Shown: positions 46,004 to 58,800 of the stretch, piece by piece
Layout of the letters: every line of letters starts with the position of its first letter
Numbering within the stretch: position 1 is the stretch's first letter
Source: Udeniomyces pyricola
Lineage: Eukaryota > Basidiomycota > Tremellomycetes > Cystofilobasidiales > Mrakiaceae
DNA length: 64,000 nt
Assembly: GCA_039545295.1 (NCBI GenBank)
Contig: BCIK01000015.1
Span: forward strand, 372,001-436,000
Direction of reading: 5' to 3'
Made by a program: the position numbers and the translations under genes
The notes under the pieces: generated by a model
What the model saw: the letters and a program-made list of their open reading frames with translations, nothing else
What the model was told of the DNA's origin: nothing
Databases searched by the model: none

Positions 46004-49000
46004 CTAAGCGTCGTTGTTGATCTTGCGAAGAAGATCGTCGAGCTTGTAAGGCTTGAGGAGGACTTGATCCATGCCGAATTCAAGCGCTTGATCAATCTGG
46101 AATTGACGTGCGTTCCCAGTGAGTGCAATCACTCTGCCGGTCAGACGTTCAGACAAAAAAAACGTGGGAGACAATGATGAGGGGAGGTGGTTCAAGAACA
46201 CGAAACATCTCAAAATTGTCAGTATAGTGAAGGGAAGACAGAGGAGAGTAAGAAATGGGAGAGGGGAGAGGAATGGAAAGAAAGGGGGGGGGGGGCAGAA
46301 ATTCATGCAAAGTGTTGAATACGCAGGAAATACACAAGAGGCTTACCGAGATCGAGCAAGAAGTTCACCTGAGCGCTCGAGCTCTCGAATCTTTTTGATG
46401 GCTGTAAGCTGTATAACGGAGCAATCCATTGACACGAAAGAAAGGAACCAGTAAACTTCTTGATTTTCTACACTAGAACCTTATGAGATGAACGGATTTT
46501 GTATGGAAAGAAAGAGCTTACCCCGTCCATAACGGCTGCATGTCCAGTCAGTCAGCGTTCAAAACAGAAACAAAAACGACAGTACAACGGTACACAACAT
46601 CAGTAAACGGTTGAGCGGCTCCCGGCGAAGAAAAAACACAGGCCCGTCGAATTCAAGAGACAGTCCTTACGCATTTCCAAGTCCATCAGCACGGTCGTGA
46701 ACGGCGAGCCCTTTTGGAACGCCTCGACAATCTTTTCGATGCCTTCTTTCCCATCCGAGGCGATCGTGTTGGCGATGCCGACTTTAGTGAGTTGACGGCT
46801 GAGAACTTTCTGGTTGATGGCATTGTCTGATGGAACAAGTGTTCGAGTTAGGGGGAAGACATGCAGACAAGTCACATGAGAAATTGCAAAAGAAGTGCAG
46901 AGAAGAGGGGAAACAAAACTCTGGACTGCACAACATAAGTAACCACTCACCTTCAACGATGAGAATCTTCTTGTCGTTGGTACCAGATATCGAAGATGGT
47001 CCATCGGTTGAGGTACCTGCTCCTTGGCTCGTTGAAATTTGCATCGAGTGAGACGCTTCCATGGCCGTTGAATTTGGCGAAGGGCACGCTGCTCGCACGT
47101 AGAAGCGGAACGTGCAGCCAGTCAAACCTGACTCGGGTGTTCCTCCTTCAATCTGGCAGAATCGAACGAGCGAAACGTAAAGCGGCACAAGTCAGATAGT
47201 CAGCAAGAGCGAAGTGAGCCGGTAGAGTTATGTTCCACACGACCACAGAGATACGTGAATGTTTATGCTTACCTTGCCGTCCATAAGCTCTACGATTCGA
47301 CGACAGACGAATCTGCGTCACAGGAAGCGATGTTAAATCAGTACGTGAGCCCAGTGTAATCTTGGGGAAGGGATGACATCACTAGTTACACAGGAAAGTC
47401 ACTAACAAGCCGAGACCACTGCCCCCAAAGACCGCATGCGTCTCGGCGGAAGCCTATGTGTGAAACGACCAATTTGTATCAGCGACTAGATCAGGATGAA
47501 ACAGCCAGTCCAGTGACAGTACAATCATTAACGCACCTGCATGAACCGCTGGAAAAGTCTTGAAAGCTCGGCCTGAGTCAATCCGGGCCCCGAGTCAGAC
47601 ACCGAACCGTAAAGATAGATCTGCAGTAGACACGTAGGGGCCACAATCATCTGCGATGTTAACAGCGAGTCCAAGGGGACCCTATCTCGTCCAAAAGATC
47701 AAGAGAACCAACCTCTCTTTCACCGTCAGGGTTGATCAGCGAACTTTCTATGGTGTTTTCTCCTTCTTCGGGTGGTGGACGACACGAGTCGTCGAGAGGC
47801 TGTCTGCTTCGAATCTAAGAACCGAAAGATCGAATAAGCGATGTATGAAACCGGCTATGAGTTCACTAACATGGGCCCTCTATTGGTCCGTCATACTATA
47901 TGACTTACCTCCATTGACACAGTGATGTTGCGGATCTTGGATGGGGCCGTGAACCGGATCGCGTTGGTTAAGAGATTGCTACAGGGATATAAAACCCAGG
48001 AGGGAGATCAAAGAAGGGTTTGAGTCAGTACATAGTCAACTCACCTCTTAAATTCGAATTGCATTCAAGATTTGCCTACATAACAACCTGACCGAGACGC
48101 TGAGAGATAAACCAGGACGGAAATAAGCGAGCAGAACCGACAGGTGTCAATAATAAGTTGGAGAGTGGTCGTGAAACGATAGCCAAAACTAGATAACTTA
48201 CGACGGGGTCGGCTTTAATGATCATAGCTCCGTCTCGTCCGAGTGCCATCAGCGATGGACCAAACTCGAGCGAGAGGTTGATGTCTTTTAAACGACTGTA
48301 ACAAACCATCCAAGTGCAACGTAGTCAATCATCCTTGTTCATGAAGTGTCGTCCAGGAAACAAGACGCTAAGCCGAGGCTTGACTGACCATTCGTTGGCA
48401 AAGATAGCACACCTGGACGGACACATGATGCCAAGCAGCAAATCTGAATTAGCAGGTAGCGTAGGGTTCGACTCTTGAGTACGCGCAGAGAAAGGGCATG
48501 CACAATCGTCTGGTCTCCTTGATGATATCCATGGCGACAGGGAAGATCTCCAGTTTGCTCATCTGAATTCGGGCGAGCTGAAGACCACGATGCAAAGAAG
48601 AAACAACACAATATCAGTCATGACCATAAATTTCCTCAAGATAGAGCAGAAGCGGATAAGATAGAAAGAGCAGGAAGGAAAGGGGGTGTTTCTGACTCAC
48701 ACTCAACACATCGTTCTGTCGACCCTCAACACACATCACGTCAGCGCAGCTTCCTACAAGCAGCCCAATTGACCAGATCGTTGAAGGTTGCCGAAGACTC
48801 ACCGCAATCCTCTCTTGACTTTGGCTGCACGCGATGATAGAGTCGAGTCCATCGAGGTCTTCCTCAACCATATGAAGAAGCGATGGTGTTGGACGCATGC
48901 CAATTCCCGTGTCGAGAGCTTGCTGGAGCTCTGTTCGGAGTACTAGAGTTCCAAATTATTGCGGGTTGTTAGAAACACAGGGTAGGAAGGAGGATGCCAC

Positions 49001-52000
49001 ATGATCATTGAACTGACAACCGAGGTTATCCTTGACCAACGAAGCGTTTTGCAGAACGGCTGACAAGGGGTTTCGGAGCCTGATTGAGCAGGGAGAAGCG
49101 TGAGCAAAGCAAGGTGCAAGTTTGTTTGAGTCAGGAGCTATAGGTCATCTAGAAACAAGTTCCGTCATGAAACAGGATTGCAGCCATACTCGTGCGATGT
49201 CTGGAAGGCAGAGAGGTGTTGAGAAGGATCAGTCTTTGCAATGGGTGAGGGGAGGCGCAATCAATTCTAGGCATACTCACAGTGTCGATGAGCAACTCCT
49301 GTTGACGTCTGTCAGGCGAACAGTCATCCGTGATCTCGCCGTCAGTACCGATTCGTATCTCGATATGATATCCACCTCCTAACAAGTCCAGTGCGACCTA
49401 CCTCTGCTCCTCAGCGAGTTTCTGCTTCTCTTCGGCTTCCGCAATCTTGACCTTGAGTGCGAGCTCGCTTGCCTGCCACTTCTTGGACAGCAGGACTCGA
49501 TCTGGAGATGATTTGATAAAAGCTCACGAGGAATTAGCTGCCACCTGAGTTTCACATTTGAGAACCTATTGCACAGACTTACGTTTGCTGTATTGTACTG
49601 TATGGAAGGGGGGGGGGGGNGTTAGCATGGCCATCAAGCGGGTTGAGCTCGATAGTTGAGTTATATAGTTGGCTCATTAAATGCACAGGATTGCACTCAC
49701 CTTGCATGTGAGCTCGAGCGATAAGCTCCTTGGCTAGGAAAGGTTTGCAAAGGAAGTCTACGATACGAATCGTAATCAAATCAAACATCTCAGCAAATGT
49801 CACGTAAGGGTTTGTCTATCTATCGCTGAGGGCAAAACACTCACCATCTGCGCCCATCAACAAACCCTCGACCTTGTCGTCGTCCCCAGCTCGAGCGGTG
49901 AGGAAAATGATGGGAACGAGGTTGAGCTCCGAATCTGATGCTCTGACAGCTTCCAGCAATTCTGGGCCGTTCATGACAGGCATCATAACCTGATGAAAGG
50001 TGGCCAAAGAGAAGTCAACTTCCGGATGAGATGGGCAATCTTGGAAAACGTTAGGGGACCTAGGCAAACGCTTACATCGCTGATGATGAGGTTAGGCAGC
50101 GTCTTGTTAGCAAGTTCGAGGGCCGTCTTTCCGTTGTCGGCTGTCATGACACGGGTGTAACTACTAAGTATCGAGACGAGATAGGTGCGCATATCGGCTA
50201 ACGCGGCATCGCGGATAAACCAGGACATGGTCAGCGATGATCTAAATGCATTCATGCAAAGAAAAAAAGAAGCCTCACGATTGTCATCTACTACTAGGAT
50301 CAAGTCGTCCTTATTCCAGAACAGGGTTGTGGGATCAACTGTGAAATGACCGGGCCAAAGCCCTTGGGCCGTCAGATCGTCTGCCTACCCGTGCATTTTC
50401 TTTGAAACAGAAGAACAGAGGAAGACGCTCACTCCTCGTACTACTACTGCTGCTGGCTGCCGAAGTTGAATCAACCTCCGACATGATCGACCCCCCCTCA
50501 TTGCTAGCCCACATATTGGCCTCTTCGAGCACCCCTTTGATGTTAATCTGATTAGCAAGATGAGTCTCATCTGGGATCGGTTGCTCGAGTCTATCTTGGA
50601 TCTGCTCAGGGGCAAGATGCGAGCTACCCAGAGGAACGTAAACAGTGAAGGAGGAGCCAGAGCGGCCGTCCGAAGATTCTGCGGCCGTGGTCGATTGAAT
50701 GACGAGTCGAGCGCGATGGATACGAAGCAGTTCCTGCACGAGCGATAAGCCTATCCCGGTACCTTCGTGTGATCGTCCGCCGTGCGACTGGACCCGGTGA
50801 AATCGTTCGGTGACCTTCGTCTGAGGGTTTGATAAATGACATATGATTCATGTCAGATCAGTTCAACGCAACGTCGACGTGTGATCATTCTAGCACGCAC
50901 AATGTCTTCCAGAGGTATCCCAATTCCGGTGTCCTCGCATCCAAATATAGCTTCTGTCCTGTTGAACTTGACAAAGACAGTAATGGTGCCTTCAAGGGTG
51001 TACTTGAGACTGTTGCCTAAGATGTTGGTGACGACTGATCAAAGGTGTGACCAAAAGTAGAAGCGTCAACAATGCTTTGCAACTTGACTCAGAAGAAAGA
51101 AACAAAAAGGAGAAAAGACGTGTTAGACGAGAAGGCTCACTTTTTTCAAACAGATCTGCGTCCAAAAAGACATCGGGTTCCGTGGCTGGATCCGGAAGCG
51201 AAACGACGTAGCGTACTCCTGTCTTTTCAATGGAGGATCTGATAGAATGGAAACCCACACAGGAAAAAAAAAAACGGGAAAAGGAGAGCAGAGACCAAGG
51301 AGAAAACAGAGCCAAACAGTTCGTCAGACCTTGCCTTCAGTGTTGTACACAGCATAACATGAACAAGACGGAAACACAGACGCGGACGTACCTGAACAGT
51401 GAAGCTAAATGTCCAACCAACACCCCCATCTTGGTTGGTCTGAAGACACCTTGCATTCGACCGGCTTCGACGCGACTGAAGTCCATAAGCGTGTTGACGA
51501 GCTTGGCCAGTCGTGTGACATTTCTGGACGCGAGCATCAGCTTAGGCTTAATAGAACTGTCGTTTCGAACAACATCTAGGACGTCTGTCAGAGGGCCCTG
51601 AATTAGCGTCAGAGGCGTGCGGAGTCTGTTTTTGTAATGATCGTCATGGACGAAGCGTGAACGAAACCGAGTAAGGGAAAAAGAACAAGCCAAAGCAAGG
51701 TAGTTCAGTAAGACACTAAGGGTTTAGCGAGTCCTCGTAGAACGGCAGAGGATGGAGTAAGAAGGTCCATACTCGTGCGAGATGTTAGAAAAAAACGTCG
51801 TCTTTGCTCGATCTAATGCCGCGAGCTGCAATTCAAGTCACAGCGAGGTGAAGCGTCAACATGTGTCCGACGGATGCCACAACGAAGAAGAGAGCCAAGA
51901 CGAACCTCTTCTGCTCGTTGAAGCTGGTTCTCAATGGAAATGACAGCGGCGAGACCACTGGAAAGTTGCAGCTGGAGGAGTCGGACCCAGCTTCGATAGT

Positions 52001-55000
52001 CTGCATCGAAAGGCCGTCGACTGTTAAGCCCGACAATGAGGACGGCTTGCTTGGATGAGCTTGGATCATCCATATCGTTGATCGGGATCACCTGAAATGA
52101 GAAGCAACAAGTACCGGACATCTCATTAGCGTGTCCGCACATGCACTAGTCAATATGTATTTGATTGGAATCAAGCACGACAACGTACCATAGCGGACGT
52201 TGCAAGCTCGTTCCAACTTCTCGGTTCAAACCCGCGGACTCGCTCCGAGCAGTTGTCAACAAACATCTTCCGCCCCTTCAGAATGGCATCCCCTATCGGC
52301 CAGACCGAGGGAGTTTTATCTGCGCCTGACGTCACATGCATCGTTGACCCCTCTTCAGAGTGCCTCCCCCTGTTGCTAGAACCTGTCCCATGGATTGAGT
52401 TCAATGTGGTCGCCGTGGCTGGAAGCGAAGCGTGTCGATCAGAGCGGGATGGGGTTGAAGGTTGATCTGTAAGAAAATGCGACGCAGAGGATGCTTTGGT
52501 CGTGGTCGAGGCGGTCGTCGAGCGTTGAGAACTTGTCTCGAGATGGAGGTCGAGGATGTGTGGGGCAGAAGGATGATTCATCGGAACACCAATGGAGCCT
52601 TGGAGAACGAGTCGCACGCCATTCTTAGCAGAGTCAGAGGAAAAGGAAGCGGATGCTGCCGTAGAGAAAGACATAGAGCAATATCAGCGTCCTGACACTT
52701 ACAAGGAGAGTCAATCACATGCCAAGTAGATGATAGGACTGGGGGACGTACGATCCGTTTTTTCTGAAGTGTACCAAAGCACAAACGGGAGGTCGTGAGG
52801 GTTCCCCTCCAAAGCCATCACGACAGCGCTGGAAAACTCTTCAATCGACTTGGTGGAGACTGATCGCAAACGTATCCGAGATAAACGAAGGGAGGGGGGT
52901 AAAGAAGCGGAGGACTCTTCAGTATCGACTAATCCTATATCAATTAGGGCACAAGTTCATATTCACATACACGTCGTTTGAGCGAGGAATCTCAGGGTCG
53001 AAAGTCTCCTCTCGGCCAGAACTTTTTTGGTTGTTTCCAGAGCAAGGTTAAGGATACCACCGTAGCTCCCATCTTCGACTTCGACACCGATATAAGACCA
53101 TGTGTGACTAGAAGTATAGCAAGCGACGGGAGGAACAGAAGGGGGGGGGGGAGACCAAGCGGGATGATTTTTCGAACAAATTAATTCGGATTCAGGTCAA
53201 GCCGAAGAGCAGATCAAGGCGTTCCCTTGGTGGTACTCACTAAGTCTCTTCCGGTGCTTTACCCAACTCCCGCTCAAAGAAAAGGAGATCGTCTTCCTTG
53301 TAGACGGGCTCGCCACGCTTGGCCTTCTCGGCGAGACCCTTGATGTCGGGCCACAATTCACTCCACCCGACCTGAACCGGGAAAGATTGAGGCGAAAACG
53401 AAGTGAAGGGTCAACGGGCCGAAGGAAGTCGGAAATTTTCAATGAATGTCAGAGGACGAGCACGCAACATAGACGATCCGACACCTTGTCAAGATAGTGT
53501 GCACGAGGGAGCACTTACGATAGCGCTCTTTCCATAAAGGAACGGATGTTTTCGCAGCGACATGTCGGCGTATCGCTGATTATAAATGAGCGTATACTGC
53601 CACACAAGCGAAAGGTGGGCAGAAAAGGGACGATCGAGAAGCCGTAAGGAACAAGGCGTCAACTGAAAGTGATGGACTCAAGAAGACAGCGACTTACATC
53701 CTCTCCCCACCAGATGGAGCAACTCTGACCCGCACCCTCCATGATCGAGACAGTCGTCAAGAGACTCGGTGGCCAGGATGACTTCTAGATGAGCGAAACA
53801 TTGACAACCAATTGCCAAACCGGTTAGAATGGCAGTGAGACAAGAGGGCTAAGTTGTCAAAGGGGTGTTGTCGATGACACCTGACCTAGCCGCCAGCTGA
53901 TGCCTTGAGGAGGCTCAAACGGTCGTACGCACCGGTCCAAGGCTTGTTGATGCCCAATCATGTGTCTCAAGCATGTCCTTCGTCAGGAATGAGGATGACG
54001 TCGAGACGAACCGCTCGTCAACCGTGTTATCGCCGTATATTGCGCTTTGCCGCTTCGCCGACTCTGGCTGCTCTCTAGTCTCCATCAGCTCCATGCCGGT
54101 AGCCTCCTCCTCTTGACTATGGCCAGTAACTTCATCACCATCGTCTTTGACCCTCTGCTTCTTCCCACTCTGCCCGCGTTTCCTTCTCGAGGAGATCCGC
54201 CGCTTGATACTTCCTCCTAATCCCTCCACTTGCATCTCGTCTTCGATTTCCTCCTCATCTTCGCCTTGATCTTCGGCTCCTTCTTCTTTCTCGGCACCCT
54301 TATTCCCCGAAGCGATGTTGGAATCCGTTGCTGCTGCGTCCATGTAAACGTCCATCGCCTCGTCCATCGGCGACCTCTTCTCGAGAACCAACTCCGGTGG
54401 CTGGGCGTAGTCTTGTCCCGAGACGTGGGTCCGAGGAATCGTGCTCTCTGGAAGGCCCAGCTTACCAGACAAGCTAACAAAGGTAGTTGGACAGGGCGTG
54501 TGAAAGGAGGCCGGAGAAAGTTGAAGGACAAGATAGTGGGTTGGACGAGGGAATGCCGCGGCTGGAAACAGCAGTGGGTTCAACGGGTCGGATGGTTTGG
54601 ATACAGTTGAGTAGGGAGCATGCATGGTTTCCAGAGGGGATGAAGACATAACTGCCGGACTCGGACGATGTGATGTCTCGCGCGGGGGTGTTGAGGCATC
54701 CGATGTCGAAGGGGTTAGATCATGGTCCTGTCTCGACGTGTCTCGTCCAGTTGAGGACGGGATGACAATAACGGTGGGGTGAAACTGCTGCTCAAGTGAG
54801 GTTCCGGGCAAACGAGCGAAGACGGTGTCTTTGGAGCTAGCGTTGGTGTATGGGTCGAACGGTCGAGGGCGTATGCTTATTGGTACCGATTTAGTCGATG
54901 CTGGGGGAGGTGTACGACAGCCAACCCTCGATTTATCTCCTTCCTCATCTTCTGATTTTCCCTCCATCCAGCGGGTTTCCTCCCTGGACATCAGGCCGAC

Positions 55001-55474
55001 CACAACGGCGAGTGAATATTGGTCTAAGCATTGAAGGATGAGTTTTGATCCTTCCTGCTCGGCCTCCTCGCCTCCAACCCCACCGGCGACTTCCGGTCTA
55101 CTTGGATTCGCACGAGGCCGAGCCGTGTTTTCTCGTCTCAGTCTTAAACGTTGAGACTCTGGGTAGTCAGCCAAAGTGTCATCCACACGTGTCTCGTCGC
55201 GTTCGGCGGCAAAGTACCCCATCGCGTTGGCGTAGAGCGGTTTCGGGAGCGCGACGAGAGGATTTCGACCAGAGCCTTCAGTGGAGCTCGAAATCGGGCC
55301 AAAGACGAAGGAAGGGTGTGGGTGTCGATCGAGGAAGGGTAGAAGAGAAGGGTCAAGCAGTGACGACGAGGTGGAGGCCGGCAAAGGGGAAGTGGGATGA
55401 GGCGAGAGGGGGGTGTGCTGGGTGGCTGTAGGTAGCGAAGCTGACCCCATTGCTGAGGGTGAAGCGAAGGCCAT
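46004..55474 (-). CDS. Dual hybrid histidine kinase (PAS-HK-REC-HK-REC)
   Basis: A very large sensor with two complete kinase-receiver modules (about 1,800-1,950 residues, roughly 30 exons). Exon 1 (53933-55474) is disordered, with an acidic block and a Lys/Arg-rich patch. A PAS-like domain follows: DWASTSLGP + WPPSLLTTVSIM, SCSIWWGED, YTLIYNQRYADM. A GAF-like stretch comes next (near 51900-52870). Kinase 1: H-box SNISHELRTPLTL (His codon 51775-51777), N-box NILGNSLKYT, CEDTGIGIP, ERFHRV and GTGIGLSLV. Receiver 1: ILVVDDNRE, phospho-Asp in NLIISD (50076-50078), CKPF. A coiled coil leads to kinase 2: TSHELRNPLSAVLQNASLV (His 49192-49194), NLLTNAIRF, SDSGPGL and FGGSGLGL. Receiver 2: ILIVEDNAINQKVL, VLMDLEMPVMDG (Asp 46681-46683), IALTGNAR and LLKPYK. 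All catalytic residues look intact. Signal sensed is unknown. Output presumably reaches Ypd1-type phosphotransfer proteins. Confidence 0.9.
46522..46535 (-). other. 14-nt microexon in the second receiver domain
   Basis: This exon supplies P-V-M-D-G directly after VLMDLEM and before LTAIKKIRELE. Flanking signals are ATGCAG and GTAAGC, and phases 1 and 0 match. Confidence 0.7.
49190..49200 (-). other. 11-nt microexon with the second H-box histidine
   Basis: The exon (ACATCGCACGA on the coding strand) encodes T-S-H and two bases of Glu. It joins an exon ending LLIDT to one starting LRNPLSAVLQ, exactly rebuilding an H-box. The flanks are TTCCAG and GTATGG. Without it the second kinase would lack its phosphorylation site. 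Confidence 0.75.
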
Positions 55475-55856
55475 CGCCCGATTATGGAGGGATTTTTGAG
55501 CGTACAGGAAAGAGAAATGGACTGTATGTGAGTGATGCCTAGGGTTGGATTGTGTCCGAGAAGAGTAGAGAAGAAAGAAGGACCAGGAGAAAGAAGTGGT
55601 TATGCGTCAACTCGGGCTGCAGTACCGGACAACAAGAGGAATTCGTCGTGCAACGTGGTCACCAGTAACGCAAGATAACGCAACGTAATGCGATGCGATG
55701 CAACGTAACGCTTCGTATCGGCGTTCTCCTATTAATACGTTCATCGATCATCGGTGAACTCGATAGTTGTGCTGCACCTTCGGATCGTTCCTTGCCGTCG
55801 TTTAGGTAGTCTGCACTACCCGGCTGCGAATCGTTCCTGCCCTCTCTTGTCTCGTC
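55475..55856. promoter_or_regulatory. Divergent promoter region, histidine kinase / SNF2 gene
   Basis: This 382-bp divergent spacer must hold both promoters. It contains a run of imperfect repeats around GTAACGCAA/AACGTAACG (55665-55710). No TATA box is obvious. Confidence 0.5.
55664..55712 (+). repeat. Imperfect short repeats (AACGCAA/AACGTAA)
   Basis: Units such as GTAACGCAAGATAACGCAACGTAATGCGATGCGATGCAACGTAACG recur within about 50 bp in the divergent promoter; they could be clustered regulator sites or simple slippage. Confidence 0.5.
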
Positions 55857-58800
55857 ATGCATGACCATCACGCCAGCCTCGTTCCTTGTGGCTCCTTTTA
55901 TCCCTTCGACCGGCTTCCCCCCCGTCTCGTCTCCGCACTCGAACGACTCACCAATGCGTCCATTGTTCAGTCGGCCTTGCTCCTACCCCTCAAGCTCTCG
56001 TCTATCTCGGCGGCTCCTTCAACTTCGGCACCTCAGCAGATCTTACATATCTACCTGATCCCTGATATGGAGCGTCACCGTTGGTGTCCCAGCTCGACCG
56101 GCCACAAACGTCCAGGAGGGGGACGAGGGCCAACCAAGGGCAAAGACCGTGCTTTAGGCGAGGACCTCATGTCTCTCCTCGCGGTCCTTAGCCGAGATAG
56201 TGACCAGTGGGCAGGGAGAGTGGCTAGTGGTAGCCATACTCAGCAGCTAGTCCTTCCAGACGACCTAGTTCACGTGAGATGCGAAGTTTCCCGTTCGATA
56301 TATACTCACCCTCGTTTCGTTGCACGCTCCTAATTGACTGACTTGCTCTGCCTTGGCATCCAACCCGGTATCCCTTGCGGCACGTATTCCATGCACACCA
56401 GGACGATCGAACATTATCGGAAATATATGCCTCCTTGCCCTCACCTCGGCCGGACGCAAGCCGCGTTCCCGACTGGTCCGTTTCGCCATGGAGTGTCCTT
56501 TCTGACATATGGGACAGACCTCCGAGAGAACTGACCCTGGAGCTCCGACCATACCAACAGGTCCGTCCCCTTCTCGTTCGCGAAAAAAAGACCTATCTGT
56601 TACGTCATCTTCACGTGGCTCACCCACATCGGCCCTCAGACGGATCTCCAACAGATGCTTCTCACGGAACTCGTCCCAAGCCTGCTTCCCTCGCCTCACT
56701 ACCTTCCTCTTTTTCCCGTGAACGTGGACTCCGCGGTGCCTGATGCCTCCCTCAAACCTTACTATGTCTCAGCCTCTCTCGCCTCTATCCGTTCACCATC
56801 ACATCCGCCATCTCCTTTCACGCTTCCTCCTGGCGGCATCCTTGCCGAGCAGATGGGCTCTGGGAAAACGGTCACCGTCCTCGCTCTCATCCTGGCCACA
56901 CGATCCCAGCTCAGTCGACCGCCCGAAGGCATTTTAGTAGGAGCAGTTCAGACGCGTTGGAGCGTTGAAAAGCCGTCAGCCTATATCGAACAGGATCCCA
57001 CGGACGATGTTCATGGACGAGCTCGGTCGCAACCGTTCAAATCGGCCAGGTCCGCAAAGTCGGGCGTGCCATCTCTGCAGTCCATCTGCCGGCATATACT
57101 CAAGTCGGATCCATGGCATGGCGTCCGATCGGGCTGGCAAGGAAATTGCAGGCTTAGCGAGGCACATCAGACGATCCTGGACGGAGGACAAACGGGTAGT
57201 TTTGGTAGGGAAGGAGTGTGGGTCCAGGTTGAGGGAGAAGTCGCTCTGGGCAAGAGGAGACGATTGGAGGGTCTGTATCGTTCTACCTCCTGTCCAGTTT
57301 GATACAGAAAAAGAGCGACCGAGATCAGGACACTGATCTAATTCCAGTTTTCGTGCGCTGTCATCCCCGTAGCTCCGCCACAGAAACGCCTCTATCTGAC
57401 GACGGCTACGATCGTGCTCGTGCCAGATAGTTAGTATCCACGCCTTTGACATTCTCATTTTTCTTTCAGCGATACTCATCGGACGCGGTTATCAACTCCA
57501 GCTCTGGTACAGCAATGGCTGGGAATGATTACAAAACGTGTGTGTCGCCCTGTCTTACGCTCGTCCGCAGGCCCAAGTTTGGATTTACTGATTGACATGC
57601 CATGTGATCTTGATGCCAGATGTCCAAGCACACCACCTCCGTACCCTTACCCTCGAGCATGGTGTTGTCATCCCGGACAGCGAAACACTCTCTTTGGCTT
57701 ACGATGTATGTCTTGATTCTGTAGTGAAGCTCATCTCTCTTTCCTAAGCCTTGTTGTTCTCGTGCTAGATCGGACACTCATCGTGCTGATCTCATTCGTG
57801 TTGCCCGCGGATCTATCCTATCCGACCGGGTCCTCAGGTGATCCTCATCTCCCATTCCCGCTTCAGCATGGAACACAAACGAAACGGGTTCGATCCCTTC
57901 GATCAAGCCGTGAAGCCAAATTGTCGGTGCCTCATCAGGGACGGCTCGTCGCGCGCCGTATGCCACTGTCCGAAACCGACCGAGACGAGCCCGCTCATGG
58001 GAGTACGATTCAAAAGGATTATCATAGATGAAGGGCAGTGAGTTTGGATGGGCTCGCTCGCGTGCTACTCCTACATGGTGGTCCTTCTTCCCAGCTGCGG
58101 CTAATGAACGTGCTCCGGTCCGTCTAAAGCGTGACAGGAATGACGCAGTCGAATCTTGTTAGCCTGGCAGGTTTATTGAGCGTCGAACGCCTCTGGATTG
58201 TCACGGGAACACCAACTGTAGTTATTAATTCGAAACATTTCAAACCCCTGATTGTGAAACGCTGTCCTGGCTCATGTGTATGCATTGCCGCTGTCCAATC
58301 CTACCCAATCAAATAGCCCAACCTCGTCGGCTGCGAGTCCATGACCTCCGTTTCTTCTCCGACCTGGTCCCAACCCAAATCAGAATCTCTTGACGTACCT
58401 GCCCGCCTTCCCCCGACGCCTTTATCCCCACCTTCCTCTCCAACAACCCCCCATCACTGGCCAATCTCACACAAGATCGACATTCAGCGGCTTGGGACCA
58501 TCATCCGAGATGGGCTCGGTTGCCGACTCTTCACTTCTAACGCAGAAACGTCATGGCAGAACGTCGTCATCGGCCCCTTGAAGATTGGCAAAGGAAAGGA
58601 GCCAGAAGTGGGCGCAGTGCAGCGGCTGGAGATGCTGATGCGAGCGTTTATCATCAGACATCGACAAGAGGAGATGGTGAGGGGCTTGGACGTCTTTTGA
58701 TAGACTCGTGATATGCACATGATCCTATCATGCGAGCTGACGCGTTGACGTTCCTCTGGTTGTTGTGTTTGATGCAGGCCTCGGATCTGCCTCCTCTCAT

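Noticed and set aside
57885..57905. tRNA B-box-like GGTTCGATCCC
   Set aside because: It lies within a supported SNF2 coding exon and has no tRNA cloverleaf around it.
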